A DNA stretch of 64,000 nucleotides from Enoplolaimus lenunculus (taxonomy: Eukaryota > Nematoda > Enoplea > Enoplida > Thoracostomopsidae). Position 1 is the first letter of the stretch, and every line of letters begins with the position of its first letter. The DNA lies in the NCBI GenBank assembly GCA_030248215.1, contig JASANG010001428.1, positions 1 through 64,000 of the forward strand, given 5' to 3'. A model generated the notes under the pieces. The model was not told where the DNA came from. It ran no database searches and saw only the letters and a list, made by a program, of their open reading frames with translations. This document shows, in pieces, positions 46,957 through 59,083 of the stretch. Both the position numbers and the translations under genes were made by a program.

Positions 46957-47300
46957 AAAAAACTAAATTATTGCCAGTTTCAGTGTTCCCAGCTCTACAC
47001 AGAAATGAATGTGTTTTCTTCGGGTTTGTGAACAGAGTCTTCTTTAGTTCTTTCGCATTGAGAAATTCAAATCGACGACCGGGCAATGTTGTGCACTTGT
47101 CAAACACATGTTCCACAGTCTCCGCATGAGCCGCAGCCAAAATTTTTAAGTAGTGGTAAGCCGGACACAGTATATTGAGTGAAATTTGACCGCTGGTTTG
47201 TCTACAATGCATTCCGCTTGTTGTCCTTGTGCCGGGACAGCGGGACGGCCTTCAGCATAACATGGGACAATATTTTGATCATTAAACGTTTCGTCGGAAA
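46957..47300 (-). mobile_element. LINE 3'-end fragment (non-LTR retrotransposon)
   Basis: On the minus strand one frame contains HAETVEHVFDKCTTLPGRRF, matching the conserved C-terminal Cys-His segment of LINE ORF2 proteins (C..C..ETVEH..F.C..L..R). In full elements this follows the reverse transcriptase domain. Only this tail is recognisable: upstream sequence on the same strand gives no reverse transcriptase motif. It is a 5'-truncated, decayed copy, as is usual for LINEs. The assignment rests on one motif. Confidence 0.4.
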
Positions 47301-47340
47301 TATTGCATGAAGGGAGAGTGATGTACAAAATTTTGCACAT

Positions 47341-50337
47341 GTTGTGGCAGAAATATTGCGGAAAACTGTCTTGTATGTAAGGTAATGGGATAAGTACTAC
47401 TGAACTTGTTCTTAACTAACGTATATATTTCACAACGAGGTCGCTTCTTATTTAATACTGAGCATAGAATGATTGGTATAGCTTGTAGAAACGTGTCTCG
47501 CTGGTCGCTGAGCGGCCGGCCAGCAGAAGTAGTGGTAATTACACAAAAGTTGCCAGTACAGTGCTGAGTCGGGCACGCTTTTGTTTCTTGTAATGAAACT
47601 GCGGAAGCTTCCGAAAAGGAGTGTCTTCCCGCCCGTACGAAATTGCGATCTAGGTCAATTTACTTTTGTGTGTTCTGGTCTCGCTCTACAAAACATAAGT
47701 GGCATCGAAAATACACGAAAATCCACACTGAAATTGAAAATACCTGAATTAATAAAGATAATCTGATTGTGAAATATATAATTAAGGAGCGTAATTAATT
47801 GTGCATGCCAGCGTGTCTCCGGATATCAAGTCCCGGTTTGTAATAATCAACATTTGCTCATCAGTCTCCAGTCTGCGGTTCGACGATCTTATTCCTCACA
47901 TTTCATGTTAAGACTATATGGGTGCATTATCACGTATTAAACCTACCGGATGCCGAATATTCACTGGCCCGAATACTATAAAACAACTTTCGTTGAGGCT
48001 TATACCCGTATTGAGCACCTAGGTACTGTAATTTTTATTTCCGAATTAATGCATGCTGAGCGTCAGAAATTACCACTTGAACTACTTCTGCGCGAATTTT
48101 GAAGTTCAAAAATTGGAGTTTAAATGGCTATTGACGAAATATGGACGTCAGGGTTAAGAAAGGCTTGGTAAACCTCTTCTTAAGCAGAAATCTAAATGCC
48201 CAAAAAGTGTCTCTCTGTGGACCGGTGATTCTGACTAAACGCCAAGACAGCCACCAATGTTTACCGTTGAATTTTGCATTTAACTTTGAACCACACATTT
48301 CTAACTCAGATTCGAAACAAAAGTTGGCACTTTCGAATACGATTCAAATATATATATATGTAAACCATAGAAACTATATTTCCAACTACTGTATATGATA
48401 GTAAAAATCGATAGCTATGTATGTAAATGTTGAAATAACACCATAATAAAACACTATATGTTAATAAATACAAGAATAGCACAACATAAGCACTATGCAG
48501 ATTTTTTCTGCATCCGTGCAAGTAGTAAACACACTCATAACCGACAACGTATATACAACAGACATCTCTAGGCAACATACACGTATGTACATACGCACAA
48601 CAACAATACAATGGCACACACATTACTCTCAATACATCACACCACTCACTATCTTGTGCACTACTGTATTAATCGAGACACAAATATTTGGTAAATCTGT
48701 CTATACAAAATAAACACAATCAAAACAAGTTCTATTCGATACAATCACACAAAATAATACGTACACGCATACACGGACCATATACGCTACAGCGCTGTTT
48801 TTCCAGCAAATAATAAACACACAAAATACATCCCGAACACACATTATATATCTCTATATACACTTCGTCGAACTTGAAAAGATAAGGTTAACTTGCACTA
48901 TAGACAAAACCAGAAAAAATAAAAACACACACCAGGTATTGATACAAATGTATATACATTTGAAGCACGCGTTTATATTCTAATATATATAGTATTTTCG
49001 ACAGAAACACAAAAAGACACAAATATTAACATAATACACACAGCCAACCGACTAAATAATAGCATCGCTTCGCAACCACGGAAAATATCCTCACAAAGCT
49101 GTTAGTGACATTTTTTAAACGCATCAATATTGTACACACACTATGCGACTCGGGAACGTATAGAAAGCACTATATAGAAAAACGTAGGGACAAACAAAAA
49201 GTATATGGTTACGTGTATTATGTGTATGTGTACAAGTAAATCAGATTGTGCTGTTTGTAACACGGCCCCTGGTGGGGGTCAGCTCAACATGCTATGGAAG
49301 GTGCCAAAAAAGTTTCTCGATACATGCAAAGAAATCAGTCAGATAATTTACAATTTGGGTTGAAACTTTTGAAGAACAAACCGAATTCAGATATTTTCCG
49401 CCGTAGAAAAGCAACTAAAACATCAAACTTAGCTTACCCGATGATACGCGTTATGTTTTGCTGTTTCCGACAAATTTGTCTATGATAATTTGAGGTTAAA
49501 ATCTTGTGTAAACAGACAAAATACGCTACAATGTTGTGGCCTCAAATACTAACAGTATATACGTATATGTAATTCAAATTTCAATTGAAATCGAATTCGG
49601 ATTCCGGTTGAAGGCATAATCTGAAATTTACAGTATAATAAAAAAATGCTTCATGATTTTGCCTTACAGGAGTAATATTCAGCTTCTACCGACAGCTGAC
49701 GTTTTATTACAGTAGCACGGATAACATGTTCATATGAATTCTTTAAAACATAAACAGCGCATAACCTTCTGAAACAAATGTTTTGCAATGGTGGACACAA
49801 ATTATATATCATACACTTCATCATGTGAGAAAGTAGCATCGGATTTGAAAATTTCGTATTCAGATTCAAATTAAAATTAAACTTAGTTTCGTTTGGCAAT
49901 TGGCACTGCAATATTATACATATAAAGCTCAAGAGTTAGTGGCCTAGCATTCAATGTAAGATGGGCCAACCTGCAAAAGTGGGGTGGGTGAAAGGATCAA
50001 AACGAAACACGTGCAGGTATTCATCTTTAAATAAAAATAAAAATGCTCAATTGCTGGCAAGCAATTTGGTAGCTAAGTAATCCTACGTTGTTAGGAGGAT
50101 CAAAAATTTTGGCGGGAGGATCACACCTCCAGGTTTTCTTCATGAATATAGACGCAACGATTCAGGCAAATACGGAAGATCTGGCGATCGAAGTGCTCTT
50201 TCCAGCCCACAGAAAACTTAAATATTTTTCCAATCTTATTGGAGTCAACGAAAATACAAAAGCATAAGTTGAGTCTTTGTATCTATCGTAATTAGGGTAT
50301 TCATACACTAGGTCGAAACAACAAGTACAAGTAATTT
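47341..50337. other. Intergenic, includes a second CA-rich region
   Basis: From 48400 to 49230 the plus strand is dominated by ACACA/ATATA/GTATATAC motifs without an exact period, resembling 43260-44380. No gene was recognised in the rest. Short frames at 49651-49932 (-) and 50162-50347 (-) carry no known domain. Confidence 0.35.
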
Positions 50338-50715
50338 CAGGGTGCAACCGGTATTACAATTTGCCCGAACCGGAATTTGAAAAACTTACCGGAAAAGAAA
50401 CCGGAAAATGAAAAATACATGCCATTGAAAATTCATCTTAACTTTTTTTGCAAAATTATTGGTGAAATAACCCTAGTTGGATATAAGTATTCGCTTTTTC
50501 TGCTGTATTTTAGATTTTCATTACCCACGGAAGCGAAATCTACTGTCGAATACTATACGAATGAAATTTAATTTTTATCTTTATTTAGTAGTAAAACATA
50601 TACGTATCTTAATTTCCACCTACCAAATTTTAATACCGGAAATTTTAATTCCAGTAAAAATTTACCGTTACTGGAAGCTGAAAGATGTCGGAACCGGAAT
50701 TCCGGATGCACCCTG
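50338..50715. repeat. hAT-type MITE, CAGGGTGCAACCGG family
   Basis: Ends CAGGGTGCAACCGGTATTAC and CCGGAATTCCGGATGCACCCTG are inverted. GTAATTTC (50331-50338) and GTAATTAC (50716-50723) agree at 7 of 8 positions with a one-base overlap at the left end. The interior matches 34995-35335. Confidence 0.7.
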
Positions 50716-53530
50716 GTAATTACGTATATATGGTGAAGAATTAAGTTTTCATTCCGAATTTTTATTTTGGTTGGATTTTCTTTCGTTTGGAACAGGGATG
50801 CCTTTAAACGGTTGTTGATGCTACTCGCAAAAATAAAGTTCTGCGCAAGTGTTAATTAATAGATGGTTGGTAAATAGAATTTTGTTTATATTATCATCTG
50901 TTACGCTTAATGTTTTATTAAGGGTTAAGCATCAATTTATATGTAGGCGTTGCAATGTAATTTCGTAAATGGGGCAAAGGCCATTTAAAAGCCGCAGAGA
51001 TTTGGTACAGTTCTTGCGGAGGATGGTGGTACATGTAGATTTCTGTTTTGGCGGTTAAAATAGTTATTGTTTATTTTACGCGATTAATTAGTTTTTCGGT
51101 TTTTTGGATGAGTCCTATTCATGACCCTATCGCCTTTAATATAATCCATTTACCTGTTGTGCAACCAGAATTTCGGTTCTGACAATATTTGACCTCCTGG
51201 TTAAGGTAAATTGTTATTCGGAATTAAAAATTCCGGTATTAAATTTTGGTCGGTGGAAATTAAGATATTTTACTAAAAAGTGACTATAAAAATTAAATTT
51301 TATTCGTATAGTATATATAAATCTTCGCTAAAAATAAACCGTCGAACGAAGATTGCGCTTATGTGCATTAAAACTCCTGTTCCACTGTTCCAACTGGAAT
51401 TGCTGCAAAACTTCAATTCGTTTTCTGTTCTTGCATTCGAAGATTCAGGACAGCAATTTTTACAGTTTTGTGAAAAAATATTCATAATCATCAACATACT
51501 GGAAATTTTGTCTTTAAAAATTTTATAATATTTCAAAATTGAGTTTTACAGTAGCTGAAACTTCGTTTATGCCATTTGTTGCTACTTTTCTTAAAAGTTC
51601 AGCAGTAATCTGGTGATGAAAACCATTTCAAATTCCGGTTCCGGTTCCTTCAAAAAATTCAATTCCTATTTTAACCAATGTCTCCAGGACGGGTACGTAA
51701 ATCAGGATGTTTTTCACTCATTTTCCTGTCTGCAGTGCGATGTATGCATGTTAGCCGGCAACATACGGCCCATATTAGTGATTTCAAGGGGCCTGGCCCC
51801 GGAACTAACACGTTATTCATTGAGGCCCCATCCAATACTGGGACAAGCGGATGCACGGAGGCAAAATGAAACCTCATGCAGATGCAGCACATCGGTTAAA
51901 AACTGGTACATATTTAATGCCCTTATTCGCAGCTGCAGTATATAAAAATGGAAGAACTAAAATAAGTGAGCATAATAATGAGGTTCTTGTAAAGCATAAA
52001 ACCTGAAAACTCAGCCAGCTGCATAAGTGTTGAACGTTAATCAGGATGCAACCGGAATTACAATTTACCGGAACCGGAATTTGAAACAAATTAGGGATGT
52101 ACCGATACCAAAATTTTTGCCGATGCCGACCATCGATGGTCTATTTTCGGCGATTGTCAATGTATACATACTATACTGATTAGGGATGTGCCGACACCAA
52201 ACCGGCCCCGCAACAATTCTAGCCGACATATACGTATGGTCGACGATTGAAGTACTTGGTGAGGCGGGTGAGTAATATTAATACCGCGTGTAACAGAACA
52301 GCGAAAAATATATACTGAATTTGTCTACCGGAGTAAAACCCTGAATGTATTACCTGCATAACAGCTTAGAAAATGTTAATTCCTACTCGTGACAATTAGG
52401 CGTAACAGTAACAACTTCACATTCGAAGAGTGAACACTAGCTATGACTGCTCTCGTGCGGATACTATGTTATTACATTATTTTATACAAAATTTCAATGT
52501 TTGGGTGAGTGTATAGATATTTTGAAGCATTCCCAGAGTGAAAAGCTATTTTAAATCTATCAGAAATTTTTAATGTTTGAGGAAAACCAGCTATACGACG
52601 CTTTTATTGTTATAAGTCGTGAGCTGTTGCATAATTTTTGTAGTGTATTGAACAATAAAATTTTGATACTGGCTGAGTTGCAGAGATGTGATATACATGC
52701 TATTTGACTTTTTGGTCGAGAACATTCTCAAGGTATGCAGATTATGCATAAGTTCTAGTTTTTCAATTAGTGTTTTCGTATGAAACATGAGTTATTTTGA
52801 CAGAAACTTGTTTTGCTTTCAAGTCTATGACGTATATTTGCACTGCCCAACACTTCACTATGAGCAAAACAACGCATTCAACGAAAAGTTCGATTCTTTT
52901 TGTTTAAGACTCTTTTATAAATTTCAGTGTTCGATATGAACTTACAAGGCAAAGATCTTCATAAATTTATAGCTATATTCCCAGGTCACTAGAATCAGTT
53001 TCCAATTACATACGTAGCTAGATTGTCGGTTTGTTTTATGAATTAGAAATTGGGTCTAAGCTTTAACGCCCGCAATTAAATTAAACATAGCCCCGAAGCC
53101 AGCTCACCTTTTTAGGGGGGGGGGGTAAAATTTTTTCAGGGGGAGCATTCAAGGGTTTTCAGTGAGTTACATACAAGGTTGAAAACATAAATGCACAGAA
53201 CTTCTTACACAGAACATCGTCGTTGTTTTTGAACAAAACTTGCATGTCATTTTATGGGATGTTCATCCGGCCACTGTGCGATTTGATCGTTTCGAACAAC
53301 ATCCAGTGGGTGTGGTCCAGCGGTCAGTTTTTCTTTTTTGTGAAGACTTCTTCCGGAGCGTTGTTAGTGTGACGGTGATATAGCAGACAAACATTATTCA
53401 ACGCCACCATGTCGCTCAAATTTACGTCACCCATATATCAAAAAATCTGAGGGAAAAATTGCGTTTTTACAATTTGAGGTTAAAAATTGTAAGGTAGGGA
53501 CGTTACCATTTAACACAAATAAATTTGTGA
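50716..53530. other. Intergenic with nested repeat fragments
   Basis: Fragments of the CAGGGTGCAACCGG family occur near 51155-51320 and 52044-52090, the TTCCGGTTCC family near 51630-51665, and two starts of the TAGGGATGTGCCGA family near 52094 and 52182. A G tract of about 10 lies near 53118. No host gene was recognised. Confidence 0.4.
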
Positions 53531-53550
53531 CGGGGGGCGTACGCCCCCCG
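53531..53550. repeat. Perfect 20-bp GC palindrome
   Basis: CGGGGGGCGTACGCCCCCCG is its own reverse complement, followed at once by another C run. It lies in AT-rich DNA; it may be the end of an unrecognised element or a local cruciform-prone site. Confidence 0.8.
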
Positions 53551-53756
53551 CCCCCCCTCTGGATCCGCTAGTGGTCCCATCACCCGATTGTGCCAACAAC
53601 GTGTTCACCATTTGTGACGGATCTACAAATTGCAGTTTTGCACTTAACCCCTTCTCACCTAGAATACACGGTGAGCACTTTAGAGCAATATGTACTCTAA
53701 TTACTTCCCGTATACGCAGAGCAGAATCTTCACAATACGTGACAACCCCCTCGAGC

Positions 53757-54534
53757 CAGGGTGGCAGCAAAGGTTCGGATTTGGATTCGGATTCGGCGAA
53801 AACTTGTGGTTCGGATTCGGATTCAAATGTGAAAAAGCCGAATCCAACAGTGTTCGAGTGGTGTTTGTAAACACCTTTCACACGTATTGATTTTCACGGT
53901 TTTACACAACAACTAATTTCAAGTCTGGATGCGAATAGCAGTTTCACATGCCTAACTGAAAAACTAAACCTGTTCCGGAGCCGAATTTGGGCAAGCTCTA
54001 CAACTAGGCATCTAAGGCAAGTAAAAGAACTACGCTGGAACAAAATTATCGATACAACTTACTGGTAATATGAAGCATACGACAACACAAGATTTACTAC
54101 GATAGAATCCGTCCATCTAACAAACAACCGCAATACCCGAATTAGCGTCCAATTCGTAATCTTAGAAACCATGCAATTGCTATAACACATCCAAAACCGA
54201 TAATTGAATAGTTAGCTAATAGCTAATTTGCATATTAGCTTAATTGACAAGGCAAAATTAGGACTTTTTAAATTATTTCAATAATTATTAGGGTTTACTG
54301 TAGGTTTTTGGGTGCGAGGAATCTGAATAAATGGTTTTCAAACGTCTAAAGCCGATAACTGAATACGTAGTTAGCTAATAGAATTTGCATCTAAGCATAA
54401 TTGATAAGCGTAAATTAGGCGTTTTTGCAACATTTCACTAATTATTAGGGTTACAAGCAATCTAATTTCAGCAATAAAGGGTTTTTGGTGCAAGGAATTT
54501 GCTTTGCCGAATCCGAACCTTTGTTGCCACCCTG
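53757..54534. repeat. MITE, CAGGGTGGCAACAAAGGTTCGG family
   Basis: Left end CAGGGTGGCAGCAAAGGTTC and right end GAACCTTTGTTGCCACCCTG are inverted over about 27 bp, with subterminal CGGATTCGGATTCGG runs. No TSD is visible. The right half contains AGCTAATAGCTAATTTGCAT units of the foldback family. It abuts the transposase relic at 54540. Related fragments are near 42590-42640 and 45635. Confidence 0.65.
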
Positions 54535-54539
54535 TTTGT

Positions 54540-55030
54540 AACCCTTGTTTTCTGGCAGAGGGCTCGCCAGTTTTAAAACCACTCGGTCAGCAAAAGTCAG
54601 ACTTGTCAGTGTCCATCCAACCATTTTTGGAGCAATTGCCAATACTGTTGTGTTTTCCTTACCAGATCCATCAGTTACGCGAACTGACTCTTTCCCACGA
54701 ATATCTGAGGAAATGCTGTTTCATCTGTATTGAAACCAAGATGGGGTTTTTGATCAGTATTGAACTTTTCGTATGCAGCTGCTACCTTATGATAAAAATC
54801 AAAGATCACAAACTGATTTTTAGCTGCTTTTTAAAACGACTAATTTGGAGAGAAGATGGTTTTTTCATGGACAAGCGATGTCTTTTCTAAAAATGTGGAC
54901 CCACTGCTCCCCAGAATTGTCGTCACTGTTGGTCCAGTGTTTAACCCGCCGTTTATTAAGATCTTGTTTAATCCATCGCTGAACCGGTTGACGTATCATA
55001 GCAACATCGCAAGGAAACCCTTAAAAGTTA
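54540..55030 (-). mobile_element. Decayed pogo/Tigger-like transposase relic
   Basis: Minus-strand pieces read, in order, SGEQWVHIFRKDIACP (like the G..W...F.KR segment of DDE transposases), GFNTDETAF (like the N.DE+.F block that holds a catalytic Asp) and GKENTTVLAIAP (like KE.ITVL..A). The order and spacing fit the N-terminal half of a pogo/Tigger-type DDE domain. The frame is broken by several stops and at least one frameshift between FNTDETAF and the KENTTVL block, and no terminal repeats are evident. It is a dead DNA transposon. Confidence 0.45.
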
Positions 55031-55549
55031 AACCCAAATTTTTGCCAATTTTTTCACTTTCAAGTGGGGATGGCTCCGAAACGGGGCACCGGTGCCGGTC
55101 CCTGTAAAATTCTGGGTTCGGGGCCACTCTACTACCGTCTGATATTTGTCTCGTCAGTTTGAGAAAAAATCGAGTTGTGCAACGAGATATTACACCATAA
55201 TTTTCACACAGACAACGCCTTTTACACGTCCAATCATTGCAAACAGCTAAGTTATGAACTTATCACTACATGTGTGTTGGTTAATTTTATCAACATGGAA
55301 TAGTACATAATTCCACAGTCGATTAAATTCTATGCAGCGTTTCGTGAATGTTGTTTATGTCGGTGAACGCAGCAAAAAGCATTAATATTGATCGCTCTCT
55401 CACATAAATGCATCATTTCATTCTTTATTGGCGAAACAGAGCCGGTCTTTTTTAATCTTATTTTGAGTGGGTTTTTTTACTTCAATTTTGTTAATAAGCT
55501 GTTTCTGTTGTATTTTCACAAAACTCGATGATGAAATACGTAATTAAAT

Positions 55550-55689
55550 ATTCGCAAAAAGTCCAACAGTAATTCGGTGATGAAAATTATTTCAAATTCC
55601 GGTTCTTTTTTCCTATTCCGGTTCCTGCAAAAAAAATTCAATTCTTGTTCTTGTTCCGACAAAATTTAGTTTCTGTTTGGAACCCTGGT
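55550..55689 (+). repeat. Half copy of the TTCCTGTTCCGGC MITE family
   Basis: AACAGTAATTCGGTGATGAA through GTTTGGAACCCTGG repeats, with changes, at 56575-56690 inside RPB11 intron 1, including matching flank (ATATAAATA). The two copies bracket RPB11 exon 1. Both are the right halves of the element type seen whole at 27777-28171. Confidence 0.55.
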
Positions 55690-55930
55690 ATATAAATAGT
55701 AGTAATGATGTACCAAGAATTGTCATTTTTTGTGTAAGCTGAATTTCTCCAATCTCTGGCTATATTTCGGGAATTTTCAACACTTATATCCAGCAACCGC
55801 GTTCTAAGAGATGTAATGCTCCTCTGAACGAAATTAACCTGAATGTTGGTAGACCAAACTATGATTTGCTATTACGTCTCAAGATAAATGCGATAAATAT
55901 ACTTTTAGCACCTATATACGTACTTAAACA

Positions 55931-58539
55931 ATGAATGCTCCTCCAGCTTTTGAATCGTTTTTATTGTTTGAAGGAGAGAAGAAGTATGTGTGGTACCGTT
56001 ATACATATATTACCTGCGTCGCGGCTAAATGTCAGTTTGCACTAGGCAGTGTTTACTTATGCCTATGACTAAGCATATAGCCAAAAACGACCATATAAGA
56101 GGGCATGTTTAATTCATACTGGTGATGTTTCTTCCCAAAAAATGTAAGGAACGTAAAATAAAGCGGGGGGATCTGGAGTGGGTGAGCTGAACCGGGGGGG
56201 GGGGAGAAATCTGAAGTGAGGGTGGCTATAAAAAATCCACGGTTAGCAGCAAAAAATGAACCCAACGGCAACTTGTTGTGCTGCCTCCTCAGATTCGTAT
56301 GTCTGGGCATTCGCTGGGTCGCGGCAGAGGGGGGCATCAACCGGGAGGTCCTCGGTACGCAACCGGGGGGAAATTTAGGAGTGGTTGGGGTTACTGAGTT
56401 TACAATAAAACGTCAGGGCACTAGTCAGTGTTTAGTTACGCCTACAAATAAGCACATAGTCAAAAACAACCATATAAATAATAGGCACAGATCAAATATA
56501 TTAAGACATGTGATCAAGAGAACATGATATGTTTAATTCATTTTGATGAGGTTTTTTGTGGCAGGTTTTCTAAAACTCAAACAGTAATTCGGTAATGAAA
56601 ATTATTTCAAATTTCGATTCCGGTTCTGGTCCCTGCAAAGAAATTCAATTCCTGTTCCGGCAAAGTTTTGTTTCTGTTGGAACCATGATATATAAATATT
56701 CGACATGCTAAACGACTAACATTTTTCTTTCCAGCAAGTCTTTTCGCAAACGCAATTGTTTCTAAAATAAAAAATATTGATTTACATACAAGTTATTTAA
56801 AGTTTTTATTGTTTAAAAATGTAAGCATATATTGCCAGGGTGCTAAGTGGGACTAGATTATATCGGAATCAGAACAGCAAATTTATAACAGAATCGGAAC
56901 TACAAATTGAAACTTTTTTGAATACAGCAGTGAAATTCTTACGGTAAAAAGAAAACTGTTTTGTTGAAAATAAAAACATTTGAACATTTGCCAAATAAAA
57001 TGTCCCAAAAACATTGCTAGACAAGCCCATAATAATTACGAGGAGACGAAATGTGGGAATATAGTAAAGTTCGTCATCAGTGACAATTTATTGCTGAATG
57101 TGTATTTTTGCTGAAGAATATGTATATTACCAGGTTACGCACTATACTTGAGTATATACATATTGCATTTCAGAATTACCATTGACAAAGACACAAAAGT
57201 GCCTAATTCAGCTATATTTGTTATCGCGAAAGAAGATCATACCATCGGAAATCTGTTGAAAAAGTAATGTCTTGCGTATTCGCAATAGAATAACACTAAA
57301 TCATGCAGAATTAATATCATCACAATAGAAGTAAATGTTTTTGATGGCTAGAAAGATTTATTAATGTTAATAATCAGTTTGCCCCAATTCAAAATGTAGA
57401 TGGATGTAAAAATGTTAGAGTCACAATAGTGGATGTAAAAATGTTAGAGTCACAATAGTGGATGTAAATATGTAAGTCACAATACTTCCATGATTGACAG
57501 TCTTCGCTGGGACATTGCACATATGTAGACGTTTTGCACATGGGCACTTGCTTTATCACGAGATAAAATGACATCAAAACTGTATGTAGATTTATAGTCT
57601 GGCGTTGATGATATCTGTAATCTTTCAGTTACCAGCAACACAGCATATTTTCATCATGTTGTATTAGCTGTATTTAATGAGTGTTAATTCTGATTTGTCA
57701 GCTTTTACACTTTATGTTTGTTCTGTTTCAGCCAATTAATGAAAGACCCTCAAGTGTTGTTTTCGGGCTACAAAGTGCCACATCCGCTTGAACATAAAGT
57801 TATCCTACGTGTACAGACGACACCTGATTATTCACCTGTCGAGGCGTTGTGCAATGCGATTACCGATTTGATGGCAGAATTTTCGCTTTTGGAAGAACGA
57901 TTTAAGGTGAGATCAATGGTTGTGCGAGATCATCGCATTCAACCGTGCTTGAAAGATGGGCGTTTGAATCGGGTACCATTTTGAACAGGGTGCGGCCAAT
58001 TTTAAATAAGTCGCCGCTCTTTAAGTATAGCACAACCACGAATTTTCGGGTCTGCAGTGCAGAATATATCGTTTTTGATAGAATATGATTTGGATTTATG
58101 CATATTCGATTCTACAGAATTAACCAAGTAGACTTTGTGACGAACCGGTTCTAACCAAAGTTTTTAGGTGTTTGGATTTAAAAATGAGTTCCTAAACAGT
58201 TTCAAACGAGTAATCGATTTTGAACTCAACCAGTAGTTGGCATTATAATTATCAACTTTAGTTGAGCGAATAAATTTTTTATTTTTTGAAGTATCTCGCT
58301 TAAATAACGCGTCTCACTAACCTGCCCAGCGCGTGATAATGGCACATAGTACGATTTTTATATTCCTAACAGCATTATTTCTTTCAATTTTACAAATAAT
58401 ATATACCGTATATTATTTGTAACAGTATTAATAATTGTACCACAGTGATGAGAGCCTCGCTTATATGTCAGTGTTAGGTTACTCACGAGTCTTGTGCTTG
58501 TAGGAGGCAATCAAAGAGCGACAAGAAACAGATATGTGA
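55931..58539 (+). CDS. rpb-11: RNA polymerase II subunit RPB11
   Basis: Four exons (55931-55983, 57174-57263, 57732-57906, 58504-58539; phases 2, 2, 0) encode 117 aa, the usual RPB11 length. It starts [17 protein letters not shown], almost the animal consensus, then [53 protein letters not shown] and LLEERFK, ending [14 protein letters not shown]11 pairs with RPB3 through its alpha-like fold to nucleate polymerase II assembly in the nucleus, matching the bacterial alpha dimer. All introns have GT..AG ends and the exon joins keep frame. The last exon adds only 11 codons. No frame damage is seen, so this is almost certainly the functional gene. Introns hold repeats: a duplicated block in intron 1 and a 29-bp tandem in intron 2. 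Confidence 0.96.
56039..56555. repeat. Direct repeat around a G-rich segment in RPB11 intron 1
   Basis: CAGTGTTTACTTATGCCTAT through TTAATTCATACTGGTGATG (56039-56128) recurs as CAGTGTTTAGTTACGCCTAC through TTAATTCATTTTGATGAGG (56424-56553). Between them lie a G10 run at about 56197 and other GGGG runs. The origin is unclear; a composite insertion is possible. Confidence 0.5.
57401..57484 (+). repeat. 29-bp tandem repeat, about three copies, RPB11 intron 2
   Basis: TGGATGTAAAAATGTTAGAG plus TCACAATAG occurs twice exactly and a third time with a small deletion. It is intronic and noncoding. Confidence 0.85.
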
Positions 58540-58845
58540 TTTTCGGCCACTTGGTTTTTATCGCTGGTGCTGCATTGGACAGGATATGTTGCATAGTTGA
58601 TTTTGTGTTACGTACGCGAAGGTTGAATGTCCTAGTACGGGGCTATGAGTACCAAATTGAAATGCTGCATTCAAATCGAAGGTGCATTTTGATATCCTGC
58701 TGTGGAAATCTGCGCACAAATAGTTGATATAAACACAAAATAGACATAATAATCTGCTGTTTGTGTATAAAATTGTTTATAAATCGTAACTGAGGTGGCA
58801 ATGGCAAAACTAAGTCAGTTTTTGACTAGAATCTGCGTATAACTC

Positions 58846-58851
58846 AATAAA
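58846..58851 (+). terminator. Possible polyadenylation signal of RPB11
   Basis: AATAAA lies about 305 bp past the RPB11 stop codon. This is a motif match only; the actual cleavage site could lie elsewhere in this AT-rich stretch. Confidence 0.3.
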
Positions 58852-59083
58852 AAGTTCTGGGAAGTATATTATTATTATTATCAGGTGTCTAACACCAATT
58901 ACCCGTTGATGGTAGGTCTTGTCACTTTCGAACAAATTTGATTGGAGACTGTTTATTTTGCACTTGATGTTCCCTGCAGCTGTTCGGATTTAGAGAATCG
59001 AGGCAGCTGTCACACTTGCGATAAATACTCCACATACATAGTTGATGATACGGTTACTACTTGCTAAATTTAATATTTAAATA

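Noticed and set aside
57401-57484. CRISPR-like array
   Set aside because: The 29-bp repeats are directly tandem with no spacers, lie in a eukaryotic intron and are only three in number.
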